A stretch of DNA of 64,000 nt from Azotobacter paspali (GTDB lineage: Bacteria > Pseudomonadota > Gammaproteobacteria > Pseudomonadales > Pseudomonadaceae). The DNA is taken from assembly GCF_042434745.1 (NCBI RefSeq), contig NZ_JBHLSS010000116.1; one strand, 5' to 3'. Shown here one piece after another: positions 43,108 to 53,048 of this stretch. How positions within the stretch are numbered: position 1 is the stretch's first letter; every line of letters begins with the position of its first letter. The notes beneath the pieces are model-generated. The model was not told where the DNA came from. It worked only from the letters and a program-made list of their open reading frames with translations, and searched no databases. Both the position numbers and the translations under genes were made by a program.

Positions 43108-46100
43108 AGATCCTCAGCCTGCGCCTGAAGAACCTCAATTCGCTGAAGGGCGAGTGGAAGATCGATTTTCGCGAAGCGCCGTTCAGGGACAACGGCCTGT
43201 TCGCCATCACCGGGCCGACCGGCGCCGGCAAGACCACCCTGCTCGACGCCATCTGCCTGGCTCTCTATCACCGCACGCCGCGCATGGACCGTTTATCCAA
43301 GGAGTCCAACGAGCTGATGACCCGGCACACCGCCGAGTGCCTGGCCGAGGTGGAGTTCGAGGTGAAGGGCCGGGGCTACCGAGCCTTCTGGAGCCAGCGG
43401 CGCGCTCGCGACCGGGCCGACGGCGCGCTGCAGATACCCAGGGTCGAGCTGGCCGCGGCGGACGGCAGCATCCTCGCCGACAAGGTCGGCGACAAGCTGG
43501 CGCGGATCGAGGCGCTCACCGGCCTCGACTTCGCGCGCTTCACCCGCTCCATGCTGCTCGCCCAAGGCGGTTTCGCCGCCTTTCTCGAGGCCGATGCGAA
43601 GAGCCGCGCCGAACTTCTGGAGCAGCTTACCGGCACCGATATCTACGGGCGGATCTCCCAGCGGGTATTCGAACATGCCCGCGAGGCGAAGACGTCCCTC
43701 GAACGGCTGCAGGAGCGGGCCGCCGGGGTCGAGCTTCTGGACGACGGAGAGCGCCGGGCTTTGGAGGAGCGGGCCGCTGTCCTGGCCGCCGAGGAGGCGC
43801 CGTTGCTGGCGCGCCAGGCTGAGCTGCAGGCTTGGCGCCAGTGGCGCGCGGAGCTGGAGCAGGCGGAACTGCGCTGCCGGGAGGCAAAGGAGGCGAGTCG
43901 ACGAGCCGGCTTGGCGTTGGCCGAGGCCGCGCCGCAACTGGCCCGGCTGACGGCCGGCGAGCCGGCCGCCGCTTTGCTGCCGGCCCATCGGGACTGGCAG
44001 CAGGCGTGCCAGCAACTGGAGCAGGGCGAGCGCAATCTGACGCAGATCCGTGCCGAGCGGCGCCAGGCCGGCGAAGCGGTCGGCCTGCATCTGTGGCAGG
44101 CCGGCCAATTCGCCCGGCGGATCGCCGTGGCGGCGCAGGAGCAGGCCCGGCGGTTGCACTCGCAGCACCGGCAACTGGCCGAGCAATTGGCCGAACAGCC
44201 ACGGCATGCCGAGCTGGGCGAGCGCCTCGGCGCTTGGCGCGAACGATTCGAATGCCACCGGCAGTGGCGGGAGGAGATCGCCGCGCTCCAGGACCGGCAG
44301 CGAAACGAACAGGCCGCGCTCGCCGAGCTGGGCGAAAGGCAGCGGCAGGCACAGGAGCATCTGCGGTGCCGGCAGGCCGAGTTGGACAGCGCCCGCGCGG
44401 CGGAAAGCCAGGCCCGCGAGAGTCTGGACACGCTGCTGCAGGGCGAGTCCGAAAGCGCGCTGCGCGAACATTGGCGGCAGGCGCAGTTCAGCCGCAACCT
44501 GCTGCAGCAACTGGAGCAAAACGCCCACCAGCGCGGCAGCGGCGAAGCGCGTCTGGCTGCCATTGACGCCGAACTAGCCGACGGTCGGCGGCGGCATGGC
44601 GAGCAGCAGGCGCGTCTCGAACTGCTGCGCCAGCGTTACAAGGATTTGCAGGCGCTGGTCGCGGCGAAGAAAAAACTGTTGGAGCAGGAGCAACGCATTC
44701 TCGATCTGGAAGCCCAGCGGAGCCAGTTGCAGCCGGGCGAGCCCTGCCCGCTGTGCGGCTCCCGCGAGCATCCGGCCGTCGACATCTACCGGGCGCTGGA
44801 CCCTTCCGCCGGCGAACGGGACTTGCAGGCCGCCGAGGTGGAGCTAAAGGCGCTACTTTGCGAAGGCGAGGCGGCACGGGACGCGTTGGCCGTGCTCGAC
44901 GCCGAACTCGGGGCGCTGCGCCAGCGCCGCGAACAGGACGAGGACGAGTTACGCCGGCAGCGCGAACAGTGGCGGCAACTGTGTGCGGAGCTGGGCACGG
45001 AGCCAGTCGATCTGGCGGCTATCCGGGAAGCGCTGGACGAGCGGCTGGCGGCATTCGAAGGGCGTCTGCAACAGCTCGAACTCAGCCGGCAGGCCGTGGC
45101 GCAATCCGCCGAGGCGCGCCAGCGGATGGAGCGCGCTTGCGAGCAGGATGGCCAGCAGATGCGGTTGCTCAAAGAGCGCCAGCTCGCCGGTCGCAGCCGG
45201 TCGCAGGAGCTGGACGAACGTTTGCGTCAGTGCAGGGAGCAGTTGAGTCGTGGCGAGCAGGCCCTGGCCGAGGAACTGGCCGCCTTCGGCCATCCGCTGC
45301 CGGACGACGGCGCGGCGTGGCTCGCGCGGCGGCAGGGCGAGTGGCAAGACTGGCAGCGGCGGCAGAACCGTCTGCAGCAACTGGAGCGCGAGCGGCTGGA
45401 GCAGAACGCCCTGGTCGAGGCCGCCGAGAAGCAGGCGGCGCTCTGGCAAGGACGCTGGAGCGAACTGGGCGAAGCCGGGCGGGCCGCCCCGGCCGAATGC
45501 GTCGATGCCGAGGACGCCCTCGCCGGGGCGGAAGCCGGACTGGACGCTGCTCGGCGCCGGGCCAACGAACTGGACGGGCGCCTGCTGTCACTGGAAGAGC
45601 AGGTGCGCCAGCAGCAGCGCCATCTGGAGGCCTGCGGCGCGCATTGGCGGGCGCAATTGGCGCAAAGTCCGTTCGCCGACGAGGCGGCATTTTGCGCGGC
45701 GCTGCTCGACGATGCCCAGCGTGCCGCCCTGCACGACCTCAAGGCGCGCCTGGAACGGGCGCGGACCGAAGCCCTGGCCTTGCTCGCCGCCGCCGAGAGG
45801 CGGTTGGCCGGCTTGCTGGCCGAACCCCCGACCACGGCCAGCGGCGAGGAACTGGAGCGACAGGCGCAGGAACTGGCCGGGCGGCTGCGCAGCCTGGCCG
45901 AGGAGCAGGGGGCGATCCGCGCCACGCTGTCCGCCGACGACGAGCGCCGGCAGGGCCGGCAAGCGCTGTTCACGGAGATCGAGCGCTACCGGGCCGAGTA
46001 CGATCTCTGGCAGCACCTCAATGGGTTGATCGGCTCGGCCGACGGCGCCAAGTACCGCAAGTTCGCCCAGGGCCTGACCCTCGACCATCTGGTCTGGCTG

Positions 46101-46517
46101 GCCAACCGCCAACTGGCGCGTCTACACGGCCGTTATCAACTGGCGCGGCGCTCCGACGGCGAACTGGAGCTGGAGGTCGTCGACACCTGGCAGGGCGACG
46201 CGACCCGCGACACCCGCACCCTGTCCGGCGGCGAGAGCTTCCTGGTCAGTCTGGCCCTGGCCTTGGCGCTGTCCGACCTGATCAGTCACAAGACCAGTAT
46301 CGACTCGCTGTTTCTTGACGAGGGCTTCGGTACCCTCGACGGCGAGACCCTAGAGGTGGCCCTGGACGCCTTGAACAGCCTCAACGCCAACGGCAAGACC
46401 ATCGGCGTGATCAGCCACGTCGAAGCGCTCAAGGAGCGTATCCCGGTGCAGCTCAGGGTGAGCAAGGGCGTGGGGATGGGCTACAGCACCCTGGAAAGGC
46501 GCTTCGCCCTGTCCTGA
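43104..46517 (+). CDS. sbcC: SbcC, ATPase/coiled-coil subunit of SbcCD
   Basis: A 1137-residue Rad50-type protein. Walker A is GPTGAGKTTLLDA (about 35), the two long coiled-coil arms meet at the zinc hook CPLC (about 548-551), the signature is LSGGES (about 1039) and Walker B is SLFLDEGFGTLD (about 1067). The start is a GTG at 43104 overlapping the sbcD stop. The coiled-coil region is unusually rich in Gln, Glu, Arg and Leu, but this is normal for high-GC genomes. The 1137-residue length is within the family range. Confidence 0.97.
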   Translation: MKILSLRLKNLNSLKGEWKIDFREAPFRDNGLFAITGPTGAGKTTLLDAICLALYHRTPRMDRLSKESNELMTRHTAECLAEVEFEVKGRGYRAFWSQRRARDRADGALQIPRVELAAADGSILADKVGDKLARIEALTGLDFARFTRSMLLAQGGFAAFLEADAKSRAELLEQLTGTDIYGRISQRVFEHAREAKTSLERLQERAAGVELLDDGERRALEERAAVLAAEEAPLLARQAELQAWRQWRAELEQAELRCREAKEASRRAGLALAEAAPQLARLTAGEPAAALLPAHRDWQQACQQLEQGERNLTQIRAERRQAGEAVGLHLWQAGQFARRIAVAAQEQARRLHSQHRQLAEQLAEQPRHAELGERLGAWRERFECHRQWREEIAALQDRQRNEQAALAELGERQRQAQEHLRCRQAELDSARAAESQARESLDTLLQGESESALREHWRQAQFSRNLLQQLEQNAHQRGSGEARLAAIDAELADGRRRHGEQQARLELLRQRYKDLQALVAAKKKLLEQEQRILDLEAQRSQLQPGEPCPLCGSREHPAVDIYRALDPSAGERDLQAAEVELKALLCEGEAARDALAVLDAELGALRQRREQDEDELRRQREQWRQLCAELGTEPVDLAAIREALDERLAAFEGRLQQLELSRQAVAQSAEARQRMERACEQDGQQMRLLKERQLAGRSRSQELDERLRQCREQLSRGEQALAEELAAFGHPLPDDGAAWLARRQGEWQDWQRRQNRLQQLERERLEQNALVEAAEKQAALWQGRWSELGEAGRAAPAECVDAEDALAGAEAGLDAARRRANELDGRLLSLEEQVRQQQRHLEACGAHWRAQLAQSPFADEAAFCAALLDDAQRAALHDLKARLERARTEALALLAAAERRLAGLLAEPPTTASGEELERQAQELAGRLRSLAEEQGAIRATLSADDERRQGRQALFTEIERYRAEYDLWQHLNGLIGSADGAKYRKFAQGLTLDHLVWLANRQLARLHGRYQLARRSDGELELEVVDTWQGDATRDTRTLSGGESFLVSLALALALSDLISHKTSIDSLFLDEGFGTLDGETLEVALDALNSLNANGKTIGVISHVEALKERIPVQLRVSKGVGMGYSTLERRFALS

Positions 46518-46683
46518 GTCGGCCCCTGCAAGATGGCGCGGAATATGCTCGCAGCCGGCCCGCTCCCGCGAATCGGCGGGGCGGACCGGTTCGTCGCGCC
46601 AGCGGCGTGCGGCGGTCGCTCTGTCGCGAAATGGTAACCAATCTTCTGTAAATAGCTGCCATCGCAAAGCGGAGCCCCGTGGT

Positions 46684-46914
46684 ATGTCCACCCTGACCGA
46701 ACTCGTCGAACAGATCGCCCAACTCTATCCCCTTGAGGACAAGCGGGTCGGCAAACGCTATCGCGTGGTCGACGAACTGGCGGGAATGACCGAGCTAGAG
46801 GAGGTCGGCGGCGCGCCGCGCTACATTCGCACCGCCGAACTGCAGGACCGCCGGCTGTGGGCGTACGCCAACGACAGTTGGCTCGAGCGGCGCCGGCGCG
46901 GCAATCGGCGCTGA
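46684..46914 (+). CDS. Hypothetical small charged protein
   Basis: A 76-residue protein, charged throughout, ending in an Arg-rich tail (LERRRRGNRR). GGAG lies nine bases before the ATG at 46684. The pattern DKRVGKRYRVVDELAGMTEL looks like a small globular domain, but I recognise no family. It converges closely on the TerC-CBS gene (5 bases between stops). Confidence 0.55.
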   Translation: MSTLTELVEQIAQLYPLEDKRVGKRYRVVDELAGMTELEEVGGAPRYIRTAELQDRRLWAYANDSWLERRRRGNRR

Positions 46915-46918
46915 CCGG

Positions 46919-48475
46919 TCAGGTCCGGGGCGGCTGCAGCAGCATGCGGGTGATCCGCCGCTCCTTCACTTCGCTGACCCGTAGCCGCCAACCGCGATAG
47001 GTGAGTTCGTCGCCGGCTGCCGGCAGGCGGTCGAGCAGACTCATGGCTAGCCCCGCTAGGGTCTGGTAGTCGTCGGTGGCCTGGGCCTGGAGGCCTAGGC
47101 GTCGACCGAGCCGCGTCAGGCTGATGGCGCCGCTGACCTCGTAGGCCCCTTCGCGCTCGATCACGTCCGGTCCCTGCATCTCGCTGGCGTCCGGCAGTTC
47201 ACCGGCGATTGCCTCGAGAATATCGGTGAGGGTCAGCAGGCCCTCGAAATGGCCGAATTCGTTGACCACGAACGCCACATGGGTCGAGGCTTGGCGCATC
47301 TGTTCGAGGGCGTTGAGCACCGAGCAGCCATCCGGCAAATTGAGCGGCTGGCGTACCAGCCGCTCGATGTCCGGGTGCTCGTCCTGCAGCAGCAGGCGCA
47401 GCAGTTCCTTCTTGTGCACGTAGCCCAGGGGCTCGTCGATGGCGGCGCTACGCGCCACCACCAGCCGCGAGTGGGGCGAGTCGAGCAGACGTTGGCGGAT
47501 CTGCGCCTCGTCGGCGTCGAGGGCGATGTGGTCGACCTGCATGCGGTCGGTCATTGCGCTGGCGATGGGCCGTTCGGCCAGGTGCAGCACGCCGCTGATC
47601 ATCACCCGTTCGCGGCGGCCGAAGAGCGCGGTGCCGGCCTCGTCGCCGCCGAGCATGTCGGCGATCTCCTCGCCGATCTCCTCGGCCTCCAGCCGCTGCC
47701 CGCCGAGCAGGCGCAGCACCGCGTGGGCGGTGCGCTCGCGCAGCGTGTGCCGACCCTGCAACTGTTTCTTGCGACGCCAGCGGGCCAACTGGTTGAACAG
47801 CTCGATGAGGATCGAGAAGCCGATCGCCGCGTACAGGTAGCCCTTGGGAATGTGGAAGCCGAGGCCTTCCGCGGTGAGGCTGAGGCCGATCATCAGCAAA
47901 AAGCCCAGGCACAGCATGATCACCGTGGGGTGGGCGTTGACGAAGGCGGTCAGCGGCTTGCTAGCGACGATCATCAGGCCGATGGAGATCACCACGGCGA
48001 GCATCATCACCTGCAACTGGTCGACCATGCCGACGGCGGTGATCACCGCGTCCAGGGAGAACACCGCGTCGAGCACGACGATCTGCGCCACCACCGGCCA
48101 GAAGCGGGCGTAGGTCCGGCTGCCGGACTGGATATGGGTATGGCCTTCGAGACGTTCGTGCAGTTCCATGGTGGCCTTGAACAGCAGGAACAGGCCGCCG
48201 AACAGCATGATTAGGTCGCGCCCGGAAAAGCTCTTGCCGAGTAGCGAGAGCAGCGGCTCGGTCAGGCTCACCAGCCAGGAGATGCTGGCCAACAGACCTA
48301 GGCGCATGAACAGCGCCAGCGACAGGCCGATGATCCGCGCGCGGTCGCGCTGCTCGGGCGGCAGCTTGTCGGCGAGGATGGCGATGAATACCAGGTTGTC
48401 GATGCCGAGCACGATCTCCAGCACGATCAGGGTCAGAAGACCCAGCCAGGCCGTGGGGTCAGCCAGCCATTCCAT
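46919..48475 (-). CDS. TerC family membrane protein with CBS and CorC domains (YoaE/YegH-like)
   Basis: A 518-residue protein. Residues 1-240 form a TerC-type membrane domain with the acidic motifs LEIVLGIDNLVFIA and VVLDAVFSLDAVITAVGM. Next is a cytoplasmic pair of CBS domains (about 310-430; MISGVLHLAERPI, LDSPHSRLVVAR, VAFVVNEFGHFEGLLTLTDI) and a C-terminal CorC/HlyC-type domain (about 440-518). Related proteins handle manganese or other metal ions. The ATG at 48475 follows AAAGGAAA. Domain order is the usual one for this family. Confidence 0.92.
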   Translation of the reverse strand: MEWLADPTAWLGLLTLIVLEIVLGIDNLVFIAILADKLPPEQRDRARIIGLSLALFMRLGLLASISWLVSLTEPLLSLLGKSFSGRDLIMLFGGLFLLFKATMELHERLEGHTHIQSGSRTYARFWPVVAQIVVLDAVFSLDAVITAVGMVDQLQVMMLAVVISIGLMIVASKPLTAFVNAHPTVIMLCLGFLLMIGLSLTAEGLGFHIPKGYLYAAIGFSILIELFNQLARWRRKKQLQGRHTLRERTAHAVLRLLGGQRLEAEEIGEEIADMLGGDEAGTALFGRRERVMISGVLHLAERPIASAMTDRMQVDHIALDADEAQIRQRLLDSPHSRLVVARSAAIDEPLGYVHKKELLRLLLQDEHPDIERLVRQPLNLPDGCSVLNALEQMRQASTHVAFVVNEFGHFEGLLTLTDILEAIAGELPDASEMQGPDVIEREGAYEVSGAISLTRLGRRLGLQAQATDDYQTLAGLAMSLLDRLPAAGDELTYRGWRLRVSEVKERRITRMLLQPPRT

Positions 48476-49010
48476 GAGCGGTTTCCTTTTGCGTTCGGAT
48501 GCGGGGGAAAAGGAGCCTGCGGTCTTCCGGTAGCGGCGCGGGGGACGCGGGCAGGAGCAGAGTGAACGATGCCGGCTCGGCCGGGAAGTAGGCTCCGGGC
48601 CGGTGGGACGGCTGACTGCAAGTGTGGTCCATGTGCGACCGATGAATGAGGAGAAGTGCGCCATGTTACGGCAGAGCCCCGGCGTCGCTAAGCGCGCAAA
48701 CGTAACCGTTTTTTAGAGTCCAGCGGACCAGGGGCAGGCGTTTCGGTGCGTGCTCGTCATGGGCGCGTCGGCCTGGAGAGGATTTGTGCCGCGCCGGGCA
48801 CGGTCGTGCGGGCCAGCGGGAGGTGCTCTTCTATATGTGTGTATGTATGTCCGTTTTTCCAGGGCCGCAGCTAGAGTTGATGGAGATTGGTACTCGGGTA
48901 CTCGGAGGCCGATCGCCGCAGTTCGCAAACAAGCTGTCAGGTTGACGAGTTCGCAGTCTTTTCAGCCCTTGAGTTGTGCCTTCAACATTTCGAAGCACGA
49001 TGAGGCCATC
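48476..49010. other. Intergenic gap before the GNAT gene
   Basis: About 535 bases between divergent genes. A T-run (48707-48714) and a TATGTGTGTATGTATG stretch near 48834 are the only notable features. No supported gene; promoters for both neighbours must lie here. Confidence 0.4.
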
Positions 49011-49715
49011 ATGGAAAGCTTGCAACGGCATGACCATGTCGCTCGGACATGGCGCAGAATGCAGCAGTTGGGTCCCGCCCACAGCCTTCACTTGCTGCTG
49101 GTGAAAACCATTAATTGCCTGGCGTTGTTCAAGATCCTGCGCGGTATTCTGCTGCTCGAGGTCGATCCGGCGTTCCTCGACTGTCCGGCCGGCTACACGC
49201 CGGGCTTTCTTGACGAGAAGCGACTGCGTCACTTCGTCGGCGATCCACGTAGCGGGCTGGATGACGCTTTTCTCGACGAGGCCCTGGCTAAGGGCGATCG
49301 TTGCTATGCGATTCTCGACGGCGAGACGCTGGCCGCCTACGGCTGGTACTCGCGTCTGCCGACCCGCATCGACCCGCCGGACCTGCTGCTCGGTTTCGAT
49401 CCGGAGTATGTCTACATGTACAAGGGGCTGACCGATCCTCGTTATCGAGGGCGGCGATTGCACGCCATTGGCATGAACCGGGCATTGCAGTGCTATCGGG
49501 AGGAGGGTGCGAAAGGGATCGTTTCCTATGTCGAATCGACCAACGGCGACTCGCTCAAATCCTGCTTCCGCCTGGGTTACCGGGCGTTCGGCTCGATCTA
49601 CCTGCTGCGTCTCTTCGGCTACGACCTGCGCCTGTGCGGTCCCGGTTGTCGCCGCTATCGGTTCGCCCTGCACGACGATGAGCCGATGGAGGGCATGAGC
49701 GCTCGCAAGGCGTGA
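49011..49715 (+). CDS. GNAT-fold acetyltransferase-like protein
   Basis: A 234-residue protein with a GNAT-like core: GETLAAYGWYSRLPTRI, then YMYKGLTDPRYRGRRLHAIG, whose RYRGRRLH resembles the acetyl-CoA binding RxxGxG/A loop, and SYVESTNGDSLKSCFRLGYRAFG, the C-terminal beta-bulge region. The N-terminal 60 residues are helical and specific to this protein. The ATG at 49011 has GAGG five bases upstream; the open frame extends much further but without coding character. Substrate unknown. Confidence 0.75.
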   Translation: MESLQRHDHVARTWRRMQQLGPAHSLHLLLVKTINCLALFKILRGILLLEVDPAFLDCPAGYTPGFLDEKRLRHFVGDPRSGLDDAFLDEALAKGDRCYAILDGETLAAYGWYSRLPTRIDPPDLLLGFDPEYVYMYKGLTDPRYRGRRLHAIGMNRALQCYREEGAKGIVSYVESTNGDSLKSCFRLGYRAFGSIYLLRLFGYDLRLCGPGCRRYRFALHDDEPMEGMSARKA

Positions 49716-49773
49716 GGGCGGGGTGTTTCCGCTCGCCGGATGCGGTTGGTGTCGCGTGCCGGTCGAGCGGGCC

Positions 49774-50781
49774 TCAATCCCGGGCGGTTTCCCTGCGCGG
49801 AGTTTTCCTGCGTTCTTCCCGCCAGTGGCGCCGGGCAGCGTCGTCGAGGAAGGTCCAGGCGACGAAGCGGCTCTGCTTCTGCCCCTGGGCCATGGGCACG
49901 ACACGCACTTCGCGGGCTCCGGCCCGCTGCAGCGCGGTCCGGGCGGCGGGCAGGTTGGCGGCCTTGGAGATCAGGCTGCTGAACCAGCACACCTGTCCGG
50001 CGAACTGCGCGCTTTCTGCGATCATCCGGGCGACGAAGGCGGCTTCGCCGCCGGGGCAGCAGAGTTCGGCGCCCTGGCCGCCGAAGTTCAGCAGCGGCAG
50101 CTTGCGTCCGGGGTCGAGCTTGCCGAGGTTGCGCCACTTGCGCCGGCTGCCGCGGACGGCCTCTTCCGGCGAAGCGTGAAAGGGTGGGTTGCAGAGGCTC
50201 AGGTCGAAGCGTTCATCGCTTCGTAGCAGGCCCTGGAAGATGTGCGCGGGGTCGTTCTGGCGGCGCAGCCGGATGGCTGCGGCCAGACCCGGGTTGGCAC
50301 GGACGATGGCCTCGGCCGAGGCCAGCGCGATCGGGTCGATGTCGGCGCCGAGAAAGCGCCAGCCGTATTCGCGGTGGCCGATCAGGGGGTAGATGCAGTT
50401 GGCGCCTACGCCGATGTCCAGCACCCGCAGCGCGGCGCCGCGTGGGATGATGCCGCTGTGCTCGGTGGCCAGGAGGTCGGCCAGGCCGTGCAGGTAGTCG
50501 GCGCGGCCGGGGATCGGCGGGCACAGGTAGCCGGGTGGGATGTCCCACTGGTGAATGCCGTAGTGCTCGGCGAGCAGGGCGCGGTTGAGGGCCTTCACCG
50601 CCTCGGGATCGGCGAAGTCGATGCTTCGCTTGCCGTAGGGGTTGAGGATGACGAAGGCGGCCAGCGCCGGATAGCGGCGGATCAGCGCGGGGAAGTCGTA
50701 GCGGCCCCGGTGGCGGTTGCGTGGATGCAGCGGGCTCGGACCTTGCGCTGGCGGCATGGAGGAATGGGGTGTACTCGGCAT
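49774..50781 (-). CDS. rlmF: RlmF, 23S rRNA adenine-1618 N6-methyltransferase
   Basis: A 335-residue SAM-dependent methyltransferase that modifies A1618 of 23S rRNA. The family start LHPRNRHRGRYDF, the WDIPPGYLCPPIPGRADYLH block, SAM motif DIGVGANCIYPL, catalytic NPPFHAS and GGQGAEL are all present. The start is ambiguous: ATG 50781 and ATG 50757 are both possible, neither with a good Shine-Dalgarno; the shorter form matches E. coli better. Confidence 0.93.
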   Translation of the reverse strand: MPSTPHSSMPPAQGPSPLHPRNRHRGRYDFPALIRRYPALAAFVILNPYGKRSIDFADPEAVKALNRALLAEHYGIHQWDIPPGYLCPPIPGRADYLHGLADLLATEHSGIIPRGAALRVLDIGVGANCIYPLIGHREYGWRFLGADIDPIALASAEAIVRANPGLAAAIRLRRQNDPAHIFQGLLRSDERFDLSLCNPPFHASPEEAVRGSRRKWRNLGKLDPGRKLPLLNFGGQGAELCCPGGEAAFVARMIAESAQFAGQVCWFSSLISKAANLPAARTALQRAGAREVRVVPMAQGQKQSRFVAWTFLDDAARRHWREERRKTPRRETARD

Positions 50782-50858
50782 CGCGGAGGGCTGGCGGGAA
50801 GCTGGGCGACGGATTATCCCACAACTCGGGGCGGCGCGCTGCCCGGTGCTCGACATCG

Positions 50859-52619
50859 CTATCGGTCAGGCCAGCGCCTTGCCAGCCACGGCGACAACTG
50901 ATCGGCGGACAACGGCTGCGAGAGCAGGAAGCCCTGGACCACCTGATAGCCCCGGTTGGTGAGCAGCCGGCGTTGTTCCTCGTTTTCCACTCCCTCGGCG
51001 AACACAGCGATGCGTAGGCTGTCGCCGATGTGCATGGCCACCTCGCTCAGGGCGCGGGTGGCCTCGTCGTGCTCCAGGTCGCGGACGAAGCTGCGGTCCA
51101 GTTTCAGGGCGCGGATCGGCAGGTGGCGCAGGTAACCGAGACAGGACTGGCCGGTACCGAAGTTGTCGACGGTCAGGCCGATGCCCATAGCCTGTACGGC
51201 ACGCAGGGTGTTCAGCGAGCCGGGGTTGCTGCCGAGCAGTGCCTCCTGGGTGATTTCCAGGTTCAAAGCGGCCGGCGCCAGGGCATGGCGGCGCAGGATG
51301 TCGGCGATCCGAGTGGGCAGTTCGGTGTCGTGGATGCTGAGCGGCGACAAATTCACCGAGACCGTCACCGGTTCGAGTCCGGCCTCGCGCCAGGCGGCGA
51401 GTTGCCGGCAGGCCTCCTCCAGCGCCCAGCGATCCAGCTCGCCGGCCAGCCCGCATTCCTCCGCCAGCGGAACGAAGCGGCTCGGCGGAATGTCGCCGAG
51501 TTGCGGGTGGAACCAGCGGGCCAGGGCTTCGATGCCGCATAGCCGGCCGCTGTTGAGGTCGATCTGCGGCTGGTAGTGGAGCCGCAACTGTTGCCGCCGC
51601 AGCGCCTCGCGCAGGTCCATCTCGAGCATCCGGCGCTCCTGAACCTGACGGTTCATCTCCGCGCTGAAAAAACTGAACTGGCCGCCTCCTTTGCTTTTGG
51701 CCTGATACATGGCGAGGTCGGCGCAGTACAGCAGGGTTTTCATGTCTTCGCCGTCGTCGGGAAAGCAACTGATGCCGATGCTGGCCGAGGGGGCGAGGGT
51801 CGTTCCAGCGATCTGGCAGGACGCCGACAACTGCTTCTGGATGCGCTGGATGGTTTCGGTCGTCTGCCGGAGATCGTAGTCGGCGAGCACCACGACGAAT
51901 TCGTCGCCGGCCAGGCGGCCGACGATGTCGGTAGCCCGCACTTCGCTGCGCAGGCGCTCGGCGATGGTGCGCAGCATGATGTCGCCGGCCGGATGGCCGA
52001 GGGTGTCGTTGATCCGCTTGAAACGGTCCAGGTCGAAGAACAGGACGTTCAAAGTCGTGCGCTCGCACCTGGCCCGAGCGATCGCCTGGTCGGCCTGGAT
52101 CAGCAGCAGGCCTCGATTGGGCAGGTCAGTGAGGGGGTCGTAGAAGGCCAGTTGGCGAATCCGGTCGTAACTTTCTTCGCGCTCTAGCATCAGTTGGCGA
52201 CAACGCTGCCATGCGACCTCCTCGCGTTCGGTCTGAACGCTGACGTCGATGGCGATTTGGACGATGCGCTTCAGGCGTCCGTCGTCGTCGCGAATGGGGA
52301 CGTAGGTCGACTCCAGCCACAGACACCGGCCGTTGGCGCTTGTGTAGGGGTAGCGGCCGTTCGCCGGGCGGCCCATTTCCAGTCCGGCCCACAGATCGTC
52401 GAAATCGTGCCGGTTGGCCGGGTCGGGCGCGCAGAGTTGCTGGTGACGGCGCTGGCCAATGTATTGCTCGCTGTAGCCGAAGATCTGCCGGTACTTGTCG
52501 TTGACGCGCAGAACGCGGCCGTTCGGCGCGAATTCGGCGATGGCCATGGCGTGTTCGAGAACGGCGAGCAGTTCCAACTGTTCGGCGGACGACTGGGGGA
52601 AGGATGGCGGCTGCTTCAT
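50859..52619 (-). CDS. PAS-GGDEF-EAL protein (c-di-GMP turnover, variant motifs)
   Basis: A 586-residue cytoplasmic protein with no membrane helix. It has a PAS domain (about 15-125, FAPNGRVLRVNDKYRQIFGYS), a GGDEF domain (about 155-320) whose signature is AGDEF (237-241), and an EAL domain (about 335-580) with EALARW at 364-369. EAL metal motifs vary: DNFGTG at 485-490 instead of DDFGTG, and EITQ instead of EITE. LKLDRSFV and AEGVEN are intact. Net activity is uncertain: AGDEF can be active, whereas the DN change may weaken hydrolysis. The c-di-GMP receptor Alg44 in this window is a plausible beneficiary. Confidence 0.9.
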   Translation of the reverse strand: MKQPPSFPQSSAEQLELLAVLEHAMAIAEFAPNGRVLRVNDKYRQIFGYSEQYIGQRRHQQLCAPDPANRHDFDDLWAGLEMGRPANGRYPYTSANGRCLWLESTYVPIRDDDGRLKRIVQIAIDVSVQTEREEVAWQRCRQLMLEREESYDRIRQLAFYDPLTDLPNRGLLLIQADQAIARARCERTTLNVLFFDLDRFKRINDTLGHPAGDIMLRTIAERLRSEVRATDIVGRLAGDEFVVVLADYDLRQTTETIQRIQKQLSASCQIAGTTLAPSASIGISCFPDDGEDMKTLLYCADLAMYQAKSKGGGQFSFFSAEMNRQVQERRMLEMDLREALRRQQLRLHYQPQIDLNSGRLCGIEALARWFHPQLGDIPPSRFVPLAEECGLAGELDRWALEEACRQLAAWREAGLEPVTVSVNLSPLSIHDTELPTRIADILRRHALAPAALNLEITQEALLGSNPGSLNTLRAVQAMGIGLTVDNFGTGQSCLGYLRHLPIRALKLDRSFVRDLEHDEATRALSEVAMHIGDSLRIAVFAEGVENEEQRRLLTNRGYQVVQGFLLSQPLSADQLSPWLARRWPDR

Positions 52620-53048
52620 TCTTGTCTGCAATTGGCATCGGTCGACGGGAGGAGTCCCGTCGTGCGGCGCGCTAGGAAATAGCGCGCAGGCACGAACCGG
52701 GCGTGGCCTGGCAGTCCTGCGACGGGATTGGCTTGGTGCAGCCATCGCGAGTCCTGCGGGGATGATGCCATGCCACAGGATAGATGCGTCATTCTATATG
52801 ATGGCTATTTGATATCTATTTGTGGCGGTTTGCCAGAATGTGAAGCATGCACGCTTCTGGGAGGGCTGTTACGCGAAACGGCACGGTCGGGATCGACTGG
52901 ATTCCGGTCTCATCGTCCGCTTCGAGCCGCGTCTCGCCGGCTTTTTGGGCGCGGGCGGGCCGTACGAATGAAAAAGGCCGTCCGCCGGGATTGACCGGCG
53001 GACGGCCTCGTCGAGAGCCGGCACGCCCTCGCGTGCCGGTCGGGTGCC
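52620..53048. other. Gap between GGDEF-EAL gene and valS
   Basis: About 429 bases. It contains the valS terminator (52971-53007), a second hairpin CCGGCACG/CGTGCCGG (53018-53039), and near 52799 a GATGGCTATTTGATATC motif resembling the GATGGCTATTGGATGTC upstream of algD. No gene. Confidence 0.6.
52971..53007 (-). terminator. Intrinsic terminator of valS
   Basis: A perfect 13-bp stem, GGCCGTCCGCCGG (52976-52988) with CCGGCGGACGGCC (52995-53007), has a 6-base loop and is followed in the minus direction by five T residues (52975-52971). It lies 41 bases after the valS stop. Confidence 0.92.
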
